A stretch of DNA of 64,000 nucleotides from Marinobacterium iners DSM 11526 (GTDB lineage: Bacteria > Pseudomonadota > Gammaproteobacteria > Pseudomonadales > Balneatricaceae), in the NCBI RefSeq assembly GCF_900107855.1, contig NZ_FNRJ01000010.1, positions 1 to 64,000 of the forward strand, read 5' to 3'. Shown one piece after another: positions 23,985 to 33,479 of this stretch (its first letter is position 1; each line of letters starts with the position of its first letter). Both the position numbers and the translations under genes were made by a program. Under the pieces are notes generated by a model. That model was not told the DNA's origin and ran no database searches. It saw nothing but the letters and a program-made list of their open reading frames with translations.

Positions 23985-24812
23985 CTATCGGCCGGTGTGG
24001 TGTCTCGCCCGGAAATGCATCTCTTCATTTGTTATATTGTTTTGCACTGCAGCAGGAATGCTTGGATCAAGTTCATCACTGCCGGGGTCTAGCAGTCCGC
24101 ACATCGCCAGCGCCTTGCGCACTCTGATGCTGGTGCCCAGATACTCATACAGCACCCGTGTGCAGCAGGGCATGCGTTCACTGTTATCAGACACGCCAAT
24201 GCGCAGTCCTGTCAGCCGGGTAAGTCTGTTACGGAAACTGGGGAAAAGGATTGTCTGGGTCAGCTCATGTCGATTCAGCGTTTCATAATCAACCAGAAAT
24301 AAACGATCACTGAGCATCACGGCAGCCCCTTGGTAGCGGTTGTGGCAGGCTGGTTCGCCCGGCTCCGGTTGCATCCGCTCGGTGCGCTGAAACAGGTAGC
24401 GCCCATCTCGCTCCTCGATACAGACCAGCGTACGGATCAATTTTCCCGGCGCTGACATCGACAGGTAATATTCGAAATAGTAGCCAACATAGCGTTCCAG
24501 CCCGTGGCTTCCGCTGCGGAAAAGGTGGCCCAGGTGTGCGCTGAGGTTATCAGCAGAAGGTTCGCTGGGTGGCAGGGCGCTGGGTCGTATCTGAACCAGA
24601 CGCTGGAACTGGTCATGCGGCAGCATGATCTCATGTACCTCAACACCAAAGAAATCACAGATACGACGCAGGGTGCCCGCTGAGGGCTTGAAACGTCCGC
24701 CCAGGTAGCGGTTGAACTGCGGACGGTTGATATCGAGTCGGCGGCAGACTTCGGCGATCGATTTGTGATAGCTGCACAGAAGGCGCAGGTTCTGGGCCAG
24801 ATCCTCGTTCAA
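23985..24812 (-). CDS. XRE-type helix-turn-helix regulator
   Basis: The 275-residue protein has an N-terminal helix-turn-helix (SIAEVCRRLDINRPQFNRYLGGRFKPS, about residues 18-44) followed by a large C-terminal region without a recognisable domain, probably ligand-binding or for oligomerisation. I place the start at TTG (24810-24812), because AGGAGG sits 8 bases before it (24820-24825 on the plus strand). A much longer frame reaching 25481 would overlap the symporter gene and is rejected. It is transcribed divergently from the symporter, and by position is a candidate regulator of the symporter-aspA-ansA group. Confidence 0.82.
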   Translation of the reverse strand: MNEDLAQNLRLLCSYHKSIAEVCRRLDINRPQFNRYLGGRFKPSAGTLRRICDFFGVEVHEIMLPHDQFQRLVQIRPSALPPSEPSADNLSAHLGHLFRSGSHGLERYVGYYFEYYLSMSAPGKLIRTLVCIEERDGRYLFQRTERMQPEPGEPACHNRYQGAAVMLSDRLFLVDYETLNRHELTQTILFPSFRNRLTRLTGLRIGVSDNSERMPCCTRVLYEYLGTSIRVRKALAMCGLLDPGSDELDPSIPAAVQNNITNEEMHFRARHHTGR

Positions 24813-24989
24813 TCGCGTCACCTCCTGAAGGTTTGTCGTGGGCAGTGCACCAAAATGCGCTGGCACTTTTTGGTGTTGTATATGCGCCAAAATACGCCAT
24901 TCTGTAGTCAGAGTGACAAATTTTATCAGTGCTGAATCATTGATTAAATGACCCACCGTCCTAAAACAAGAATAGAGTGGAGTGCAGTG

Positions 24990-26459
24990 ATGTTGGAATT
25001 TCTCAACGAGCTTCTCTGGGGCAAGGTGCTGATCGGCCTGCTGATCCTTATCGGTGTTGGCTTTACGGTCGTTTCCCGCTTTGTCCAGTTTCGCTATTTC
25101 GGTCGCATGTTCCGAATTCTGAGCGCCAGTCAGGCGTTCAAGCATGATAAACATGGCTACCTGAGTTCGTTTCAGGCGCTGCTGCTGTCGGTGGCCGGGC
25201 GCGTGGGTGGTGGCAATATTGCAGGCGTTGCCGTGGCGATTACACTGGGTGGCCCAGGTGCCATTTTCTGGATGTGGGTGGTTGGTCTGATGGGCATGGC
25301 CACCAGCTTTCTTGAATGTACGCTGGCGCAAACCTACAAGCAGGCCGAGCCGGATGGCACCTACCGTGGTGGCCCGGCGCACTATATCTCCCGTGGGCTG
25401 GGCAAAAAGTGGAACTGGCTGGCTGCTATTTACTCCGTACTGCTGCTGGTGACCTTTGGTTTCTGCTTCACAGCGCTGCAATCTTATGCCGTTGCAACCT
25501 CGGTAGGGGACGCCTTTGGTGTGCCGGTGTTCTATACCGGGATCGCCATGGCGATGCTGGTGGGCATGATCATCTTCGGTGGCGTCAAGCGTATCGCCAA
25601 AGTCGCCGAAGTGCTGGTACCGATCATGGCCGGTGGCTACCTGCTGGTGGCGTTTGTCGTGCTGGGCCTCAATTTTGACCGTATCCCTGATGTTTTCATG
25701 TTGATCGTTAAAAGTGCGTTCGGCCTTGAACCTGCAGTCGGTGGCGGCATTGGTGCGGCGATCATGATGGGGGTCAAGCGTGGCCTGTTTTCAAACGAGG
25801 CCGGGCTTGGCAGTGCACCCAACGTGGCAGCCGTGGCCTATGTGCCGCACCCGGCCAATCAGGGCATCGTGCAGTCTTTTTCAGTCTTTATCGACACGCT
25901 GATTATCTGTTCGGCAACCGCATTTATCATTCTGCTCAGCGGAGTGTATGAGCCGGGCAGCGGTGTCGCGGTTGAGGGTGTTGCGCTGACACAGTCGGCA
26001 CTGGCGGATCATGTCGGTGACTGGGGGCGTGCCTTTGTCAGCATCGCACTGGTGCTGTTCGGCTTCAGTACCATGCTCTACAACTACTATCTGGGTGAAA
26101 ACAGTCTTAATTTCTTCAGCACTGAAAACCAGAACCTGTTCAATGGATTCCGGGTTCTGATCATTGGGCTCGTGTGCTGGGGCGCCACCACCGATTTGGG
26201 TACCGTATTCGGTTTTGCCGATGTCACCATGGGCCTACTGGCGCTGGCTAACCTGATTGCACTGCTGTTTCTGGTCAAGCCAGGTCTGCGCATTTTGCGT
26301 GATTTCGATCGCCAGATCGGCGAGGGGATCGAGCAGCCGGTTTTTGATGTCAGCCAGTTCCGTGACATGAATGTGGACCCGGTCGCCTGGAAAATTGAGC
26401 CGGAAGATCTGGAACGGATCAGGGCGCGTGAAACCGCTTCCGGCAAGACTGTCAGGTAA
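24990..26459 (+). CDS. Sodium/alanine-type symporter (AGCS family)
   Basis: This 489-residue membrane protein has about eleven hydrophobic helices and the family motifs GRVGGGNIAGVAVAITLGGPGAIFWMW (about residues 69-95), the sodium- and substrate-related block MMGVKRGLFSNEAGLGSAPNVAA (about 260-283) and FGFSTMLYNYYLGENS (about 355-370). AGCS carriers import alanine or glycine with Na+ across the inner membrane. ATG 24990 is preferred because GTGGAGTGCAG precedes it. The next gene down is aspA, so the true substrate may be an amino acid that feeds the Asn-Asp pathway. Confidence 0.88.
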   Translation: MLEFLNELLWGKVLIGLLILIGVGFTVVSRFVQFRYFGRMFRILSASQAFKHDKHGYLSSFQALLLSVAGRVGGGNIAGVAVAITLGGPGAIFWMWVVGLMGMATSFLECTLAQTYKQAEPDGTYRGGPAHYISRGLGKKWNWLAAIYSVLLLVTFGFCFTALQSYAVATSVGDAFGVPVFYTGIAMAMLVGMIIFGGVKRIAKVAEVLVPIMAGGYLLVAFVVLGLNFDRIPDVFMLIVKSAFGLEPAVGGGIGAAIMMGVKRGLFSNEAGLGSAPNVAAVAYVPHPANQGIVQSFSVFIDTLIICSATAFIILLSGVYEPGSGVAVEGVALTQSALADHVGDWGRAFVSIALVLFGFSTMLYNYYLGENSLNFFSTENQNLFNGFRVLIIGLVCWGATTDLGTVFGFADVTMGLLALANLIALLFLVKPGLRILRDFDRQIGEGIEQPVFDVSQFRDMNVDPVAWKIEPEDLERIRARETASGKTVR

Positions 26460-26527
26460 GGGCTTCTCCAATTGCTCCCGGGTTCACGACGAGCTCGGGG
26501 GTCTTTTTAATCTGTTTGCAAGGGTCT

Positions 26528-27940
26528 ATGCATTCGATGAACATGCGCGTTGAACATGATCTTTTGGGTGATCTGGCGGTACCGGCTGAAGCCTGGTACG
26601 GCATTCAAACCCAGCGTGCTCTTGATAACTTTTCCATTACCGGTGTGCCCATCAGCCATTTCCCGGCGCTGGTACGTGCGCTGGTACAGGTCAAGTCTGC
26701 TGCCGCCTGGGCCAACCGTGAGTTGGGTGTGCTGCCGGCAGAAAAGGCGGATGCCATCATCGCCGCCTGTGACGAGATTGATGCCGGTCATCTTCATGAT
26801 CAGTTCGTTGTCGACCTGATTCAGGGTGGCGCCGGCACGTCCACCAACATGAACGCCAATGAGGTAATCGCCAACCTAGCGCTGGAGAAGCTGGGGCATG
26901 GGCGTGGGGAGTACCGGTATCTGCATCCCAATGATGATGTTAACCGCTCCCAGTCCACCAATGATGCCTATCCGACAGCGGTCTGCCTGGCGATTCAGTT
27001 TGCGTCTGAACCGCTTGAACAGGCAATCCGCAGCTTGATCGAGGCGCTGGAAGATAAGGGGCGCGAGTTTTCCCATATCGTCAAAATGGGACGTACTCAG
27101 CTGCAGGATGCCGTGCCGATGACGCTGGGGCAGGAGTTTGAGGCCTTTGCCGTCAATCTGGATGAGGATATCGACCGCCTGCATGAGGTGGCGCGGCTGT
27201 TGTGCGAGGTCAATCTCGGCGGTACGGCTATCGGGACCGGTATCAATGCACCGCCGGGGTATCAGGCGCTGGCAGTGGGGCGATTGGCGCAGATCTCTGG
27301 CAAACCGGTGGTATCGGCCACGAATCTGGTGGAAGCCAGCTCAGACATGGGCGCTTTTGTCATGTTTTCCGGCATTCTCAAGCGCTTCGCCATCAAGCTG
27401 GGCAAGATGTGCAACGATCTGCGTCTGCTGTCCAGTGGCCCACGCACCGGGCTGGGTGAAATTCTGCTGCCGCCGATGCAGCCGGGGTCTTCCATTATGC
27501 CGGGCAAGGTCAACCCGGTGATCCCGGAGGCGGTCAACCAGACGGCGTATCAGGTAATTGCCGCGGACCTGGCGGTGACACTGGCGGCAGAAGCCGGGCA
27601 GTTGCAGCTCAACGCGATGGAACCACTCATCGTGTACAACTTGCTGAACTCCATCAAGATGCTTACCTCTGCCTGTACCATGCTGGAAAATCGCTGTATT
27701 CGCGGCATTCGTGCCAATGAAGAGCAGTGTGCCCGACATCTGGACAACAGTATCGGAATTGTCACGGCGCTGGTGCCGTATATCGGCTACAGCAATGCAA
27801 CACGGATCGCTTCTACAGCGCTGAATTCAGGCTCTACCGTGCGTGAACTGGTGCTGGCCGAAGGGCTGCTGCCTGAGGCGAAACTGGATGCCATTCTGAG
27901 CCCGCATGCCATGTTGGCACCGGTTGCGGTAGCGCCATGA
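26528..27940 (+). CDS. aspA: Aspartate ammonia-lyase (aspartase)
   Basis: This 470-residue enzyme of the fumarase/aspartase superfamily splits aspartate to fumarate and ammonia. It shows GGAGTSTNMNANEVIAN (about residues 96-112), DVNRSQSTNDAYPTA (about 138-152), AIGTGINAPPGY (about 236-247) and the signature GSSIMPGKVNPVIPEAVNQ (about 319-337), whose loop serine is the catalytic base. NAPPGY and VIPEAVNQ favour aspartase over fumarase. ATG 26528 is chosen with AAGGG just before it, but 26537 or 26543 are possible. Its stop overlaps the ansA start (ATGA). Confidence 0.9.
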   Translation: MHSMNMRVEHDLLGDLAVPAEAWYGIQTQRALDNFSITGVPISHFPALVRALVQVKSAAAWANRELGVLPAEKADAIIAACDEIDAGHLHDQFVVDLIQGGAGTSTNMNANEVIANLALEKLGHGRGEYRYLHPNDDVNRSQSTNDAYPTAVCLAIQFASEPLEQAIRSLIEALEDKGREFSHIVKMGRTQLQDAVPMTLGQEFEAFAVNLDEDIDRLHEVARLLCEVNLGGTAIGTGINAPPGYQALAVGRLAQISGKPVVSATNLVEASSDMGAFVMFSGILKRFAIKLGKMCNDLRLLSSGPRTGLGEILLPPMQPGSSIMPGKVNPVIPEAVNQTAYQVIAADLAVTLAAEAGQLQLNAMEPLIVYNLLNSIKMLTSACTMLENRCIRGIRANEEQCARHLDNSIGIVTALVPYIGYSNATRIASTALNSGSTVRELVLAEGLLPEAKLDAILSPHAMLAPVAVAP

Positions 27941-28944
27941 TGAGCAAAATTCTGGTGATCTATACCGGTGGCACCATCGGTATGGTGGCCTCGGCCAAGG
28001 GGTATGTGCCGGAGCCGGGTTTTGACGTCCGGCTGAAGGCGGCGCTGGGGGATCGTACAGTGCCGGCGTTTGATCTGCTGGAGTTTGACCGATTGATCGA
28101 CAGTGCCAGTGTGGTGCCGGCCGACTGGGCACAGATCGCCAGATCCCTGCAGGAAAAGTGGCATGATTACACGGGTTTTGTGGTGTTGCATGGGACCGAT
28201 ACCATGGCCTACACCGCGTCTGCATTGTCATTCATGTTGTCGCAGCTGGACAAGCCGGTGATTCTGACCGGTTCCCAGATTCCTCTCAGCCAAGTTCGAA
28301 ATGATGCGCTGGATAATCTGGTCACGGCGCTGCTGTTGGCGTCGCGTACGGATCTTGCTGAGGTGTGCATCTGTTTCAATGGTCGTTTGCTGCGCGGCAA
28401 TCGCAGCCGCAAGGTAAAAAGCAGCGGCCTGGATGCGTTTGATTCGCCGAATGCCTCTTGGTTGGGTAAGGCCGGCATTGACATTGAGCTGAGTGTAGAG
28501 CGACTGCCGCCACAACCCGTGCGCTTTGAAATACCCGCGTATGATCCTGATGCAGTGGTCATGTTGATGACATATCCGGGCATGCCGCTGCGGCTGCTGC
28601 AACAAGCGCTGGCGCCTGAAGCGGTAAAGGGAATGGTATTGCTCACCTATGGCGTTGGTAACCCACCGGAAACCGAGACCGGTCTGTTGGAGGTGCTGTC
28701 TCATGCAGGAGGGCGCGGGCAGGTGGTGGTGAATGTGACCCAGTGCCAGCAGGGAGCGGTCAGTCAGGGGGCTTATGCAACGGGTGCCCTGTTGAATCAG
28801 GTCGGTGTGGTGTCGGGGCTTGATCTGACCCCGGAAGCGGCCTTCGCCAAGCTGCATCATCTGATTGCGCTTGGGCTTTCACCGGATGCAATCCGCAAGG
28901 CACTGGGCTGTGCCCTGCGGGGAGAGTGTACGCCGGAACGTTGA
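27937..28944 (+). CDS. ansA: Type I L-asparaginase
   Basis: This 335-residue cytoplasmic-type asparaginase hydrolyses asparagine to aspartate and ammonia. The first catalytic Thr is in YTGGTIGMV (about residues 9-17), the second in VVLHGTDTMAYTASAL (about 85-100), and GRLLRGNRSRKVKSSGLDAF (about 149-168) is typical of the type I enzyme. There is no signal peptide, which argues against the periplasmic type II form. It starts inside the aspA stop (ATGA, four bases), so Asn to Asp to fumarate is coded as one unit. Confidence 0.93.
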   Translation: MMSKILVIYTGGTIGMVASAKGYVPEPGFDVRLKAALGDRTVPAFDLLEFDRLIDSASVVPADWAQIARSLQEKWHDYTGFVVLHGTDTMAYTASALSFMLSQLDKPVILTGSQIPLSQVRNDALDNLVTALLLASRTDLAEVCICFNGRLLRGNRSRKVKSSGLDAFDSPNASWLGKAGIDIELSVERLPPQPVRFEIPAYDPDAVVMLMTYPGMPLRLLQQALAPEAVKGMVLLTYGVGNPPETETGLLEVLSHAGGRGQVVVNVTQCQQGAVSQGAYATGALLNQVGVVSGLDLTPEAAFAKLHHLIALGLSPDAIRKALGCALRGECTPER

Positions 28945-28952
28945 GTGCCGGA

Positions 28953-29825
28953 CTACAGCTCCAGACTCAGGTGGCTGAAGCGGAAAGGGTGGGCTGCATA
29001 AGTGCCGATCACGCGCACCTCTTCTGCGAAGAAGTTCAGTTCCTGTAGCGCGAACTTCATCGCCTGCTCATGCGGGTGACCTTCAATATCCAGGTGAAAG
29101 CTGGACACGGTCATGGTTTCAGAGGCCATGTAGCTTTCCAGCTTGACCATGTTCACTCCGTTGGTGGCAAAGCCGCCCAGTGCCTTGTACAGCGCAGCCG
29201 GGATGTTGCGCACACGGAACATGAGGGACGTGATGTAACGCACATCCTTCTCCAGCGGCGGCATCATCTGGTCGCGTGACAGAATCATGAAGCGGGTAGT
29301 GTTGCCGGTCTTGTCCTGAAAGTTTTCTCGCAGTACTTCCAGCCCGTACAGCTCGGCCGCCAGACTGGAGGCGATGGCGCCATGACCCAGGGTACGCTTT
29401 TGTGACAACTCATCGGCAGAGCCTGCGGTATCCAGCGCGGCAACCGGCTCAATTCCGAGGCTGCGGATGTTTTCGGCACACTGTGCCAGTGCCTGAGGAT
29501 GCGACGAGACCGTTTTCAGGTCTTCGATGCGGGTGCCCGGCAGCGCCAGCAGGCAGTGGTTGACCGGCTCAAAGTGCTCGCCAATCACATGCAGGCGCGT
29601 TTTCGGCATCAGGCGGTAGATCTCTTCAACCCGGCCGGCGGTGGAGTTCTCCAGCGGAATCATCGCCAGTCGCGCTTCGCCGCGCTCGACCATAAACATC
29701 GCTTCAACAAAGCTTTCGCAGGCGCGGGGCGTCAGCTCCGGGTGCACGTGGCGGCAGGCAAGATGGGAATAGGCCCCTTCGTGGCCCTGATAGGCGATAA
29801 TGGTGTTGGCGGTCATGGTATCCAT
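28953..29825 (-). CDS. pheA: Stand-alone prephenate dehydratase
   Basis: This 290-residue protein has a prephenate dehydratase domain (about residues 6-190: YQGHEGAYSHLA, IPLENSTAGRVEE, and the catalytic TRF in NTTRFMIL) and a C-terminal ACT domain (about 205-285; VKLESYM, a variant of the usual ESRP). It decarboxylates and dehydrates prephenate to phenylpyruvate in phenylalanine synthesis. There is no chorismate mutase domain, unlike the usual fused P-protein. ATG 29825 (or 29816) is used. Longer frames overlap the next gene's upstream region. The gene sits convergent with ansA. Confidence 0.9.
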   Translation of the reverse strand: MDTMTANTIIAYQGHEGAYSHLACRHVHPELTPRACESFVEAMFMVERGEARLAMIPLENSTAGRVEEIYRLMPKTRLHVIGEHFEPVNHCLLALPGTRIEDLKTVSSHPQALAQCAENIRSLGIEPVAALDTAGSADELSQKRTLGHGAIASSLAAELYGLEVLRENFQDKTGNTTRFMILSRDQMMPPLEKDVRYITSLMFRVRNIPAALYKALGGFATNGVNMVKLESYMASETMTVSSFHLDIEGHPHEQAMKFALQELNFFAEEVRVIGTYAAHPFRFSHLSLEL

Positions 29826-29929
29826 ACAGACTGAATAGAATGGGGCCGCTATTATGGCACAGGCGTTGATCGGCTGAAAAAAATATCTGCCTTTGCTAAG
29901 GTTCCGCGCCTGCCCAAGAGAGACTGCCA

Positions 29930-32002
29930 ATGCCCGAACGTGCCACATCTTCAAAATTTCGCCTGTCGCTTGGCCTCAAAATTCTGCTGTATAGCCTGCT
30001 GTTTCTGTTGCTGGCCTGGTGGGGTGGTCGGGTTGCCTATGATCGGGCCATGCAGCAGTTGCATGTGGAAGGTTCCGATCGGTTGCTGAACAGCATCGGC
30101 CAGCTGCGCCGCAGTCTTGGTCAGTACAACTATTTGCCCTTTCTAGTTGCACAGAATCTGCAGGTCAGAGACTTTCTGCGCCAGCCGGATGAACATAACC
30201 GTACTTTGGTGAACCGGGTACTGGAGCAGTTCAACCTGGTGGCCGGCTCTACGGCTCTGTTTGTGCTTGACCCTACAGGCGAGGCGCTGGCATACAGCAA
30301 CTGGCGTGATGAAAGTTCACAACAGTTGCGCTCTCAGTGGCAGCAGCACTATTTCCAACAAGCACTGGCGGGAGAGCAAGGGCAGGAACTGCAGTATCAA
30401 GAAGATCTGGAAACCGCGACTTTTTTCATGTCAGCGCCGATCTATGATGGCGGGCTGGTGGGGGTAGCCGTGATTCGGCTGGATGTACCCCGGCTGAGTG
30501 AACAGCTGACGACGGACCACCCGTTGCTGGTGGTGTCACCCACGGGAGAGCTGGTATTCAAGTCTGATCTGGGGTGGCCGCTGGGGCAGCTGGAGTCCCG
30601 GCTGTTGAGTGATGGTACCCGTCTGCAGCTTGTGCCGCATAAAGACTCCATGGCAATCATGCATCGAGTTGAGCTGGATGATCTGGGCTGGCAGGTGAGT
30701 ACGCTGACCGATATCCGTCCGGCCAGGCAACGTGAGCAGTTGGTGGTGGCCTCGGTACTTTCCGGCGGGGTGGCGCTGGGTCTGTTGCTGCTGTACCTGC
30801 GTGAGTCACGCCAGAAACGTCGGCTCCAACTGGAGAGACTGCAGGAGCGGGCACGCAGTGAAGAACAGCAGCGTGACATCATCAATACCGCGCAGGTTGG
30901 TTTGATACACATTACGCCTTCGGGCCAGGTTGAGCTGGTCAACCCGATGGCGATGCAGTTGTTTGGCGTTTCGGCGGAACAGATTCGGCACCAGCCGGTG
31001 CTGAATCTGCTGCGGGCCGGCTTTTCGGCTCGGCCGCTGCAGCAGGCGCTGGGTGCATTGGGCAGCGAACGCTTTCAGCCGCTGACCGGGCTGGAAGTGG
31101 TCGGCCAGCGTGCGGATGGCAGTGAATTTCCCATGCTGATCTCGATTCGGCAGATGGATCGACACCCTGAGCTGGGCTATCTGGTCACTCTGATCGATAT
31201 CAGCCGTCGCAAGCGGTTGGAGCAGGCGCTGCGAGAAGCCAACGAGTCGCTGGAGCAAAAGGTGGTTGCACGCACCCAGGCATTGCAGGAAGCTCAGGCG
31301 GAGCTGGTGCAGGCTGGAAAGCTGGCGGCGCTGGGGCGGATGTCGGCTTCTGTCGTACATGAGCTCAATCAGCCGATGACCGCCATGCGTACCTATCTCG
31401 CCATTGCTGAAAAGCAGCTGGATAATCCTGATGCACTGGTGCGTAACCTGCGCCAGCAACAGCAGCTGCTCGACCGCATGGCGTTGATTACCGGGCAGCT
31501 GAAAACCTTTGCCTATCGCAAACCGGAGCGTATCGATCCGGTGTCGCTGCAGCAGGTGATGGAACAGGTGCTGCAGCTGTTTCGTGGTCGCTTCGAGGAG
31601 CTGGATCTGCAATTGCATTTTGATCCGCCGCCGCCTGACATGAAAATTGCCGGTGATGCCGCACGCTATGAGCAAGTGATGATTAATCTGATCAAGAACA
31701 GCTGCGACGCCATGTCGACACGACCCGGTGAGCACCACCTTTGGATCAGTGTGCAGGCCATAGAGAACGGACAGATGCTGCTGGATGTGCGAGACAACGG
31801 CCCCGGCATTGAGCCCGAGCATCGCACTCAACTGTTTGAGCCCTTCTTCACCACCAAGGAGGTGGGCCAGGGACTGGGGTTGGGCTTGGCAATCGTACAC
31901 AGTATTTTGCGTGACCTCGGTGGCAGTATCGAACCTGTTGATCAGGCTGAAGGTGCCTGTTTCCGGCTGAGCATGCCGCTTTACCAACCAAGGAGCGAAT
32001 AA
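29930..32002 (+). CDS. DctB-like sensor histidine kinase
   Basis: This 690-residue inner-membrane kinase has a membrane helix (about 13-31), a large periplasmic sensor region (about 35-265, likely double-PDC as in DctB), a second helix (about 268-288), a PAS domain (about 310-430), a coiled coil (about 435-465), and HisKA with H477 in SVVHELNQPMTAM. Its HATPase part has the N box NLIKNSCDAM, DNGPGI and GLGLGLAIV. It likely senses a dicarboxylate-type ligand outside the cell and phosphorylates the next gene's product. The genes share one base (TAATG), so they are coupled. Confidence 0.9.
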   Translation: MPERATSSKFRLSLGLKILLYSLLFLLLAWWGGRVAYDRAMQQLHVEGSDRLLNSIGQLRRSLGQYNYLPFLVAQNLQVRDFLRQPDEHNRTLVNRVLEQFNLVAGSTALFVLDPTGEALAYSNWRDESSQQLRSQWQQHYFQQALAGEQGQELQYQEDLETATFFMSAPIYDGGLVGVAVIRLDVPRLSEQLTTDHPLLVVSPTGELVFKSDLGWPLGQLESRLLSDGTRLQLVPHKDSMAIMHRVELDDLGWQVSTLTDIRPARQREQLVVASVLSGGVALGLLLLYLRESRQKRRLQLERLQERARSEEQQRDIINTAQVGLIHITPSGQVELVNPMAMQLFGVSAEQIRHQPVLNLLRAGFSARPLQQALGALGSERFQPLTGLEVVGQRADGSEFPMLISIRQMDRHPELGYLVTLIDISRRKRLEQALREANESLEQKVVARTQALQEAQAELVQAGKLAALGRMSASVVHELNQPMTAMRTYLAIAEKQLDNPDALVRNLRQQQQLLDRMALITGQLKTFAYRKPERIDPVSLQQVMEQVLQLFRGRFEELDLQLHFDPPPPDMKIAGDAARYEQVMINLIKNSCDAMSTRPGEHHLWISVQAIENGQMLLDVRDNGPGIEPEHRTQLFEPFFTTKEVGQGLGLGLAIVHSILRDLGGSIEPVDQAEGACFRLSMPLYQPRSE

Positions 32003-33369
32003 TGATTGATCAGGGCCGCGTACTGCTGGTGGATGATGAGGCGATGGTGCGTGAAGCAACTGCCCAGTGGCTGGAGCTGTCCGGTTTCAGTGTGGAGTGT
32101 TTCAGCCGTGCCGAGCAGGCGCTGGAGCGGATAGATCCGTTCTGCCCCGGCATTCTGTTGACCGATGTGCGCATGCCCGGCATGGATGGCCTTGAGTTGA
32201 TGACCGAAGCGCTCAAGCGTGCACCGGATCTGCCGGTGATTCTGCTCACGGCACATGGCGATGTGGATATGGCTACGGCGGCCATGCGCGAAGGTGCCTA
32301 CGACTTTATCGAAAAACCCTTTGTGCCCGAGCGCCTGGTGGAGCGGATTCGCCGAGCCTGTGAAAAGCGACGGCTGATGCTGGAAAACCTGCGCCTGCAG
32401 CAGAGTCTGGCCAGTCGTTCGGTGCTGGAAGCGCGTCTGATCGGCATTTCACCGGCCATTCAGCGCCTGCGGCGAGAGCTGCTGGCGTTGGCCGAGCTGG
32501 ATACCAATGTGATCATCTACGGTGAGACCGGTACAGGCAAGGAGCTGGTGGCGCAGTGTCTGCACGAGTACAGCATTCGAGGCAAGAAGCAGTTCGTGCC
32601 AATCAACTGTGGGGCCATTCCCGAAAACCTGATTGAAAGTGAGTTGTTTGGGCATGAGGCCGGTGCGTTTACCCATGCGGCCAAGCGCCGTATCGGCAAG
32701 TTTGAGTATGCCAGTGGCGGTACCCTGTTTCTGGACGAGATCGAGAGCATGCCGCTGCACCTGCAGATCAAGTTGCTGCGGGCGCTGCAGGAGCATGTGA
32801 TCGAACGGCTGGGTTCCAATACATTGATTCCGGTCGATCTGCGTGTGGTGGCTGCTGCGAAGGTGGACCTGCGTGGCGACCCCAATTTCCGTGAAGACCT
32901 GTTCTATCGTCTCAGTGTCTCCGAGCTGCATATTCCACCGCTGCGTGAGAGGATCGAGGATGTGCCGTTGCTGTTTGCTCATTATGCCGGCCGCGGCGCT
33001 GATGAGCATGACCGTGAAGCGCGCCAGCTTAGTGATCATGATCTGGATGCGCTTCAGTCCTACGCCTGGCCTGGTAATGTGCGTGAGCTGAAGAACATCG
33101 CCATCCGCTACGCCGTGGACCCGCGTGCCAGCGTGGCCGAACTGCTTTCACGGCAAACGCCGCTGATCAGTGCACCGCTGGCCGGGCGACAGACCCTGTC
33201 GTTGGCTGTTCGAGTGGCTGAATACGAGTCGCAACTTATTCGTGAAGCGTTGGAGCGGCACCAGGGCAATATCAAGGCGGTCATGGATGAGCTGGACCTG
33301 CCACGCCGGACGCTGAACCAGAAAATGCAGCGTTATGGCCTGAATCGCAGTGATTTTACAGCGCAATAA
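32002..33369 (+). CDS. DctD-like sigma-54-dependent response regulator
   Basis: This 455-residue protein has a receiver domain (1-120, phospho-acceptor D55 in TDVRMPGMDG), a central AAA+ domain (about 145-370, GETGTGKE Walker A, GGTLFLDEIE Walker B) and a C-terminal Fis-type helix-turn-helix (about 410-450, GNIKAVMDELDLPRRTLNQKMQRYGL). The sigma-54-contacting loop reads GAFTHA instead of GAFTGA. Its partner is the upstream sensor. The next gene is preceded by a sigma-54 promoter, so the TRAP operon is the expected target. Confidence 0.9.
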   Translation: MIDQGRVLLVDDEAMVREATAQWLELSGFSVECFSRAEQALERIDPFCPGILLTDVRMPGMDGLELMTEALKRAPDLPVILLTAHGDVDMATAAMREGAYDFIEKPFVPERLVERIRRACEKRRLMLENLRLQQSLASRSVLEARLIGISPAIQRLRRELLALAELDTNVIIYGETGTGKELVAQCLHEYSIRGKKQFVPINCGAIPENLIESELFGHEAGAFTHAAKRRIGKFEYASGGTLFLDEIESMPLHLQIKLLRALQEHVIERLGSNTLIPVDLRVVAAAKVDLRGDPNFREDLFYRLSVSELHIPPLRERIEDVPLLFAHYAGRGADEHDREARQLSDHDLDALQSYAWPGNVRELKNIAIRYAVDPRASVAELLSRQTPLISAPLAGRQTLSLAVRVAEYESQLIREALERHQGNIKAVMDELDLPRRTLNQKMQRYGLNRSDFTAQ

Positions 33370-33379
33370 GCGATTTTTT

Positions 33380-33405
33380 GCCTATGCTCAGAGGGCTTAA
33401 TAGGC
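33380..33405. promoter_or_regulatory. Inverted repeat upstream of the sigma-54 promoter
   Basis: GCCTA (33380-33384) and TAGGC (33400-33404) form an inverted repeat about 80 bases upstream of the -24 element. It lies where an enhancer (upstream activator) site would be expected, but it could also be a terminator of the regulator gene. Confidence 0.4.
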
Positions 33406-33479
33406 GAAATTTAGCTCATCAGGTCAATGTTGCATGCTGAATATATATGTAAAACAAAGGGTTGTAAGGATCGAGTGAG

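Noticed and set aside
24813-25481. N-terminal extension of the XRE-type regulator frame
   Set aside because: It would overlap the symporter gene, is low-complexity His/Gln-rich and the TTG start at 24812 has an ideal AGGAGG site.
30806-32059. Long minus-strand frame of 417 residues
   Set aside because: It is antisense to the DctB-like kinase, which has all expected motifs on the plus strand.
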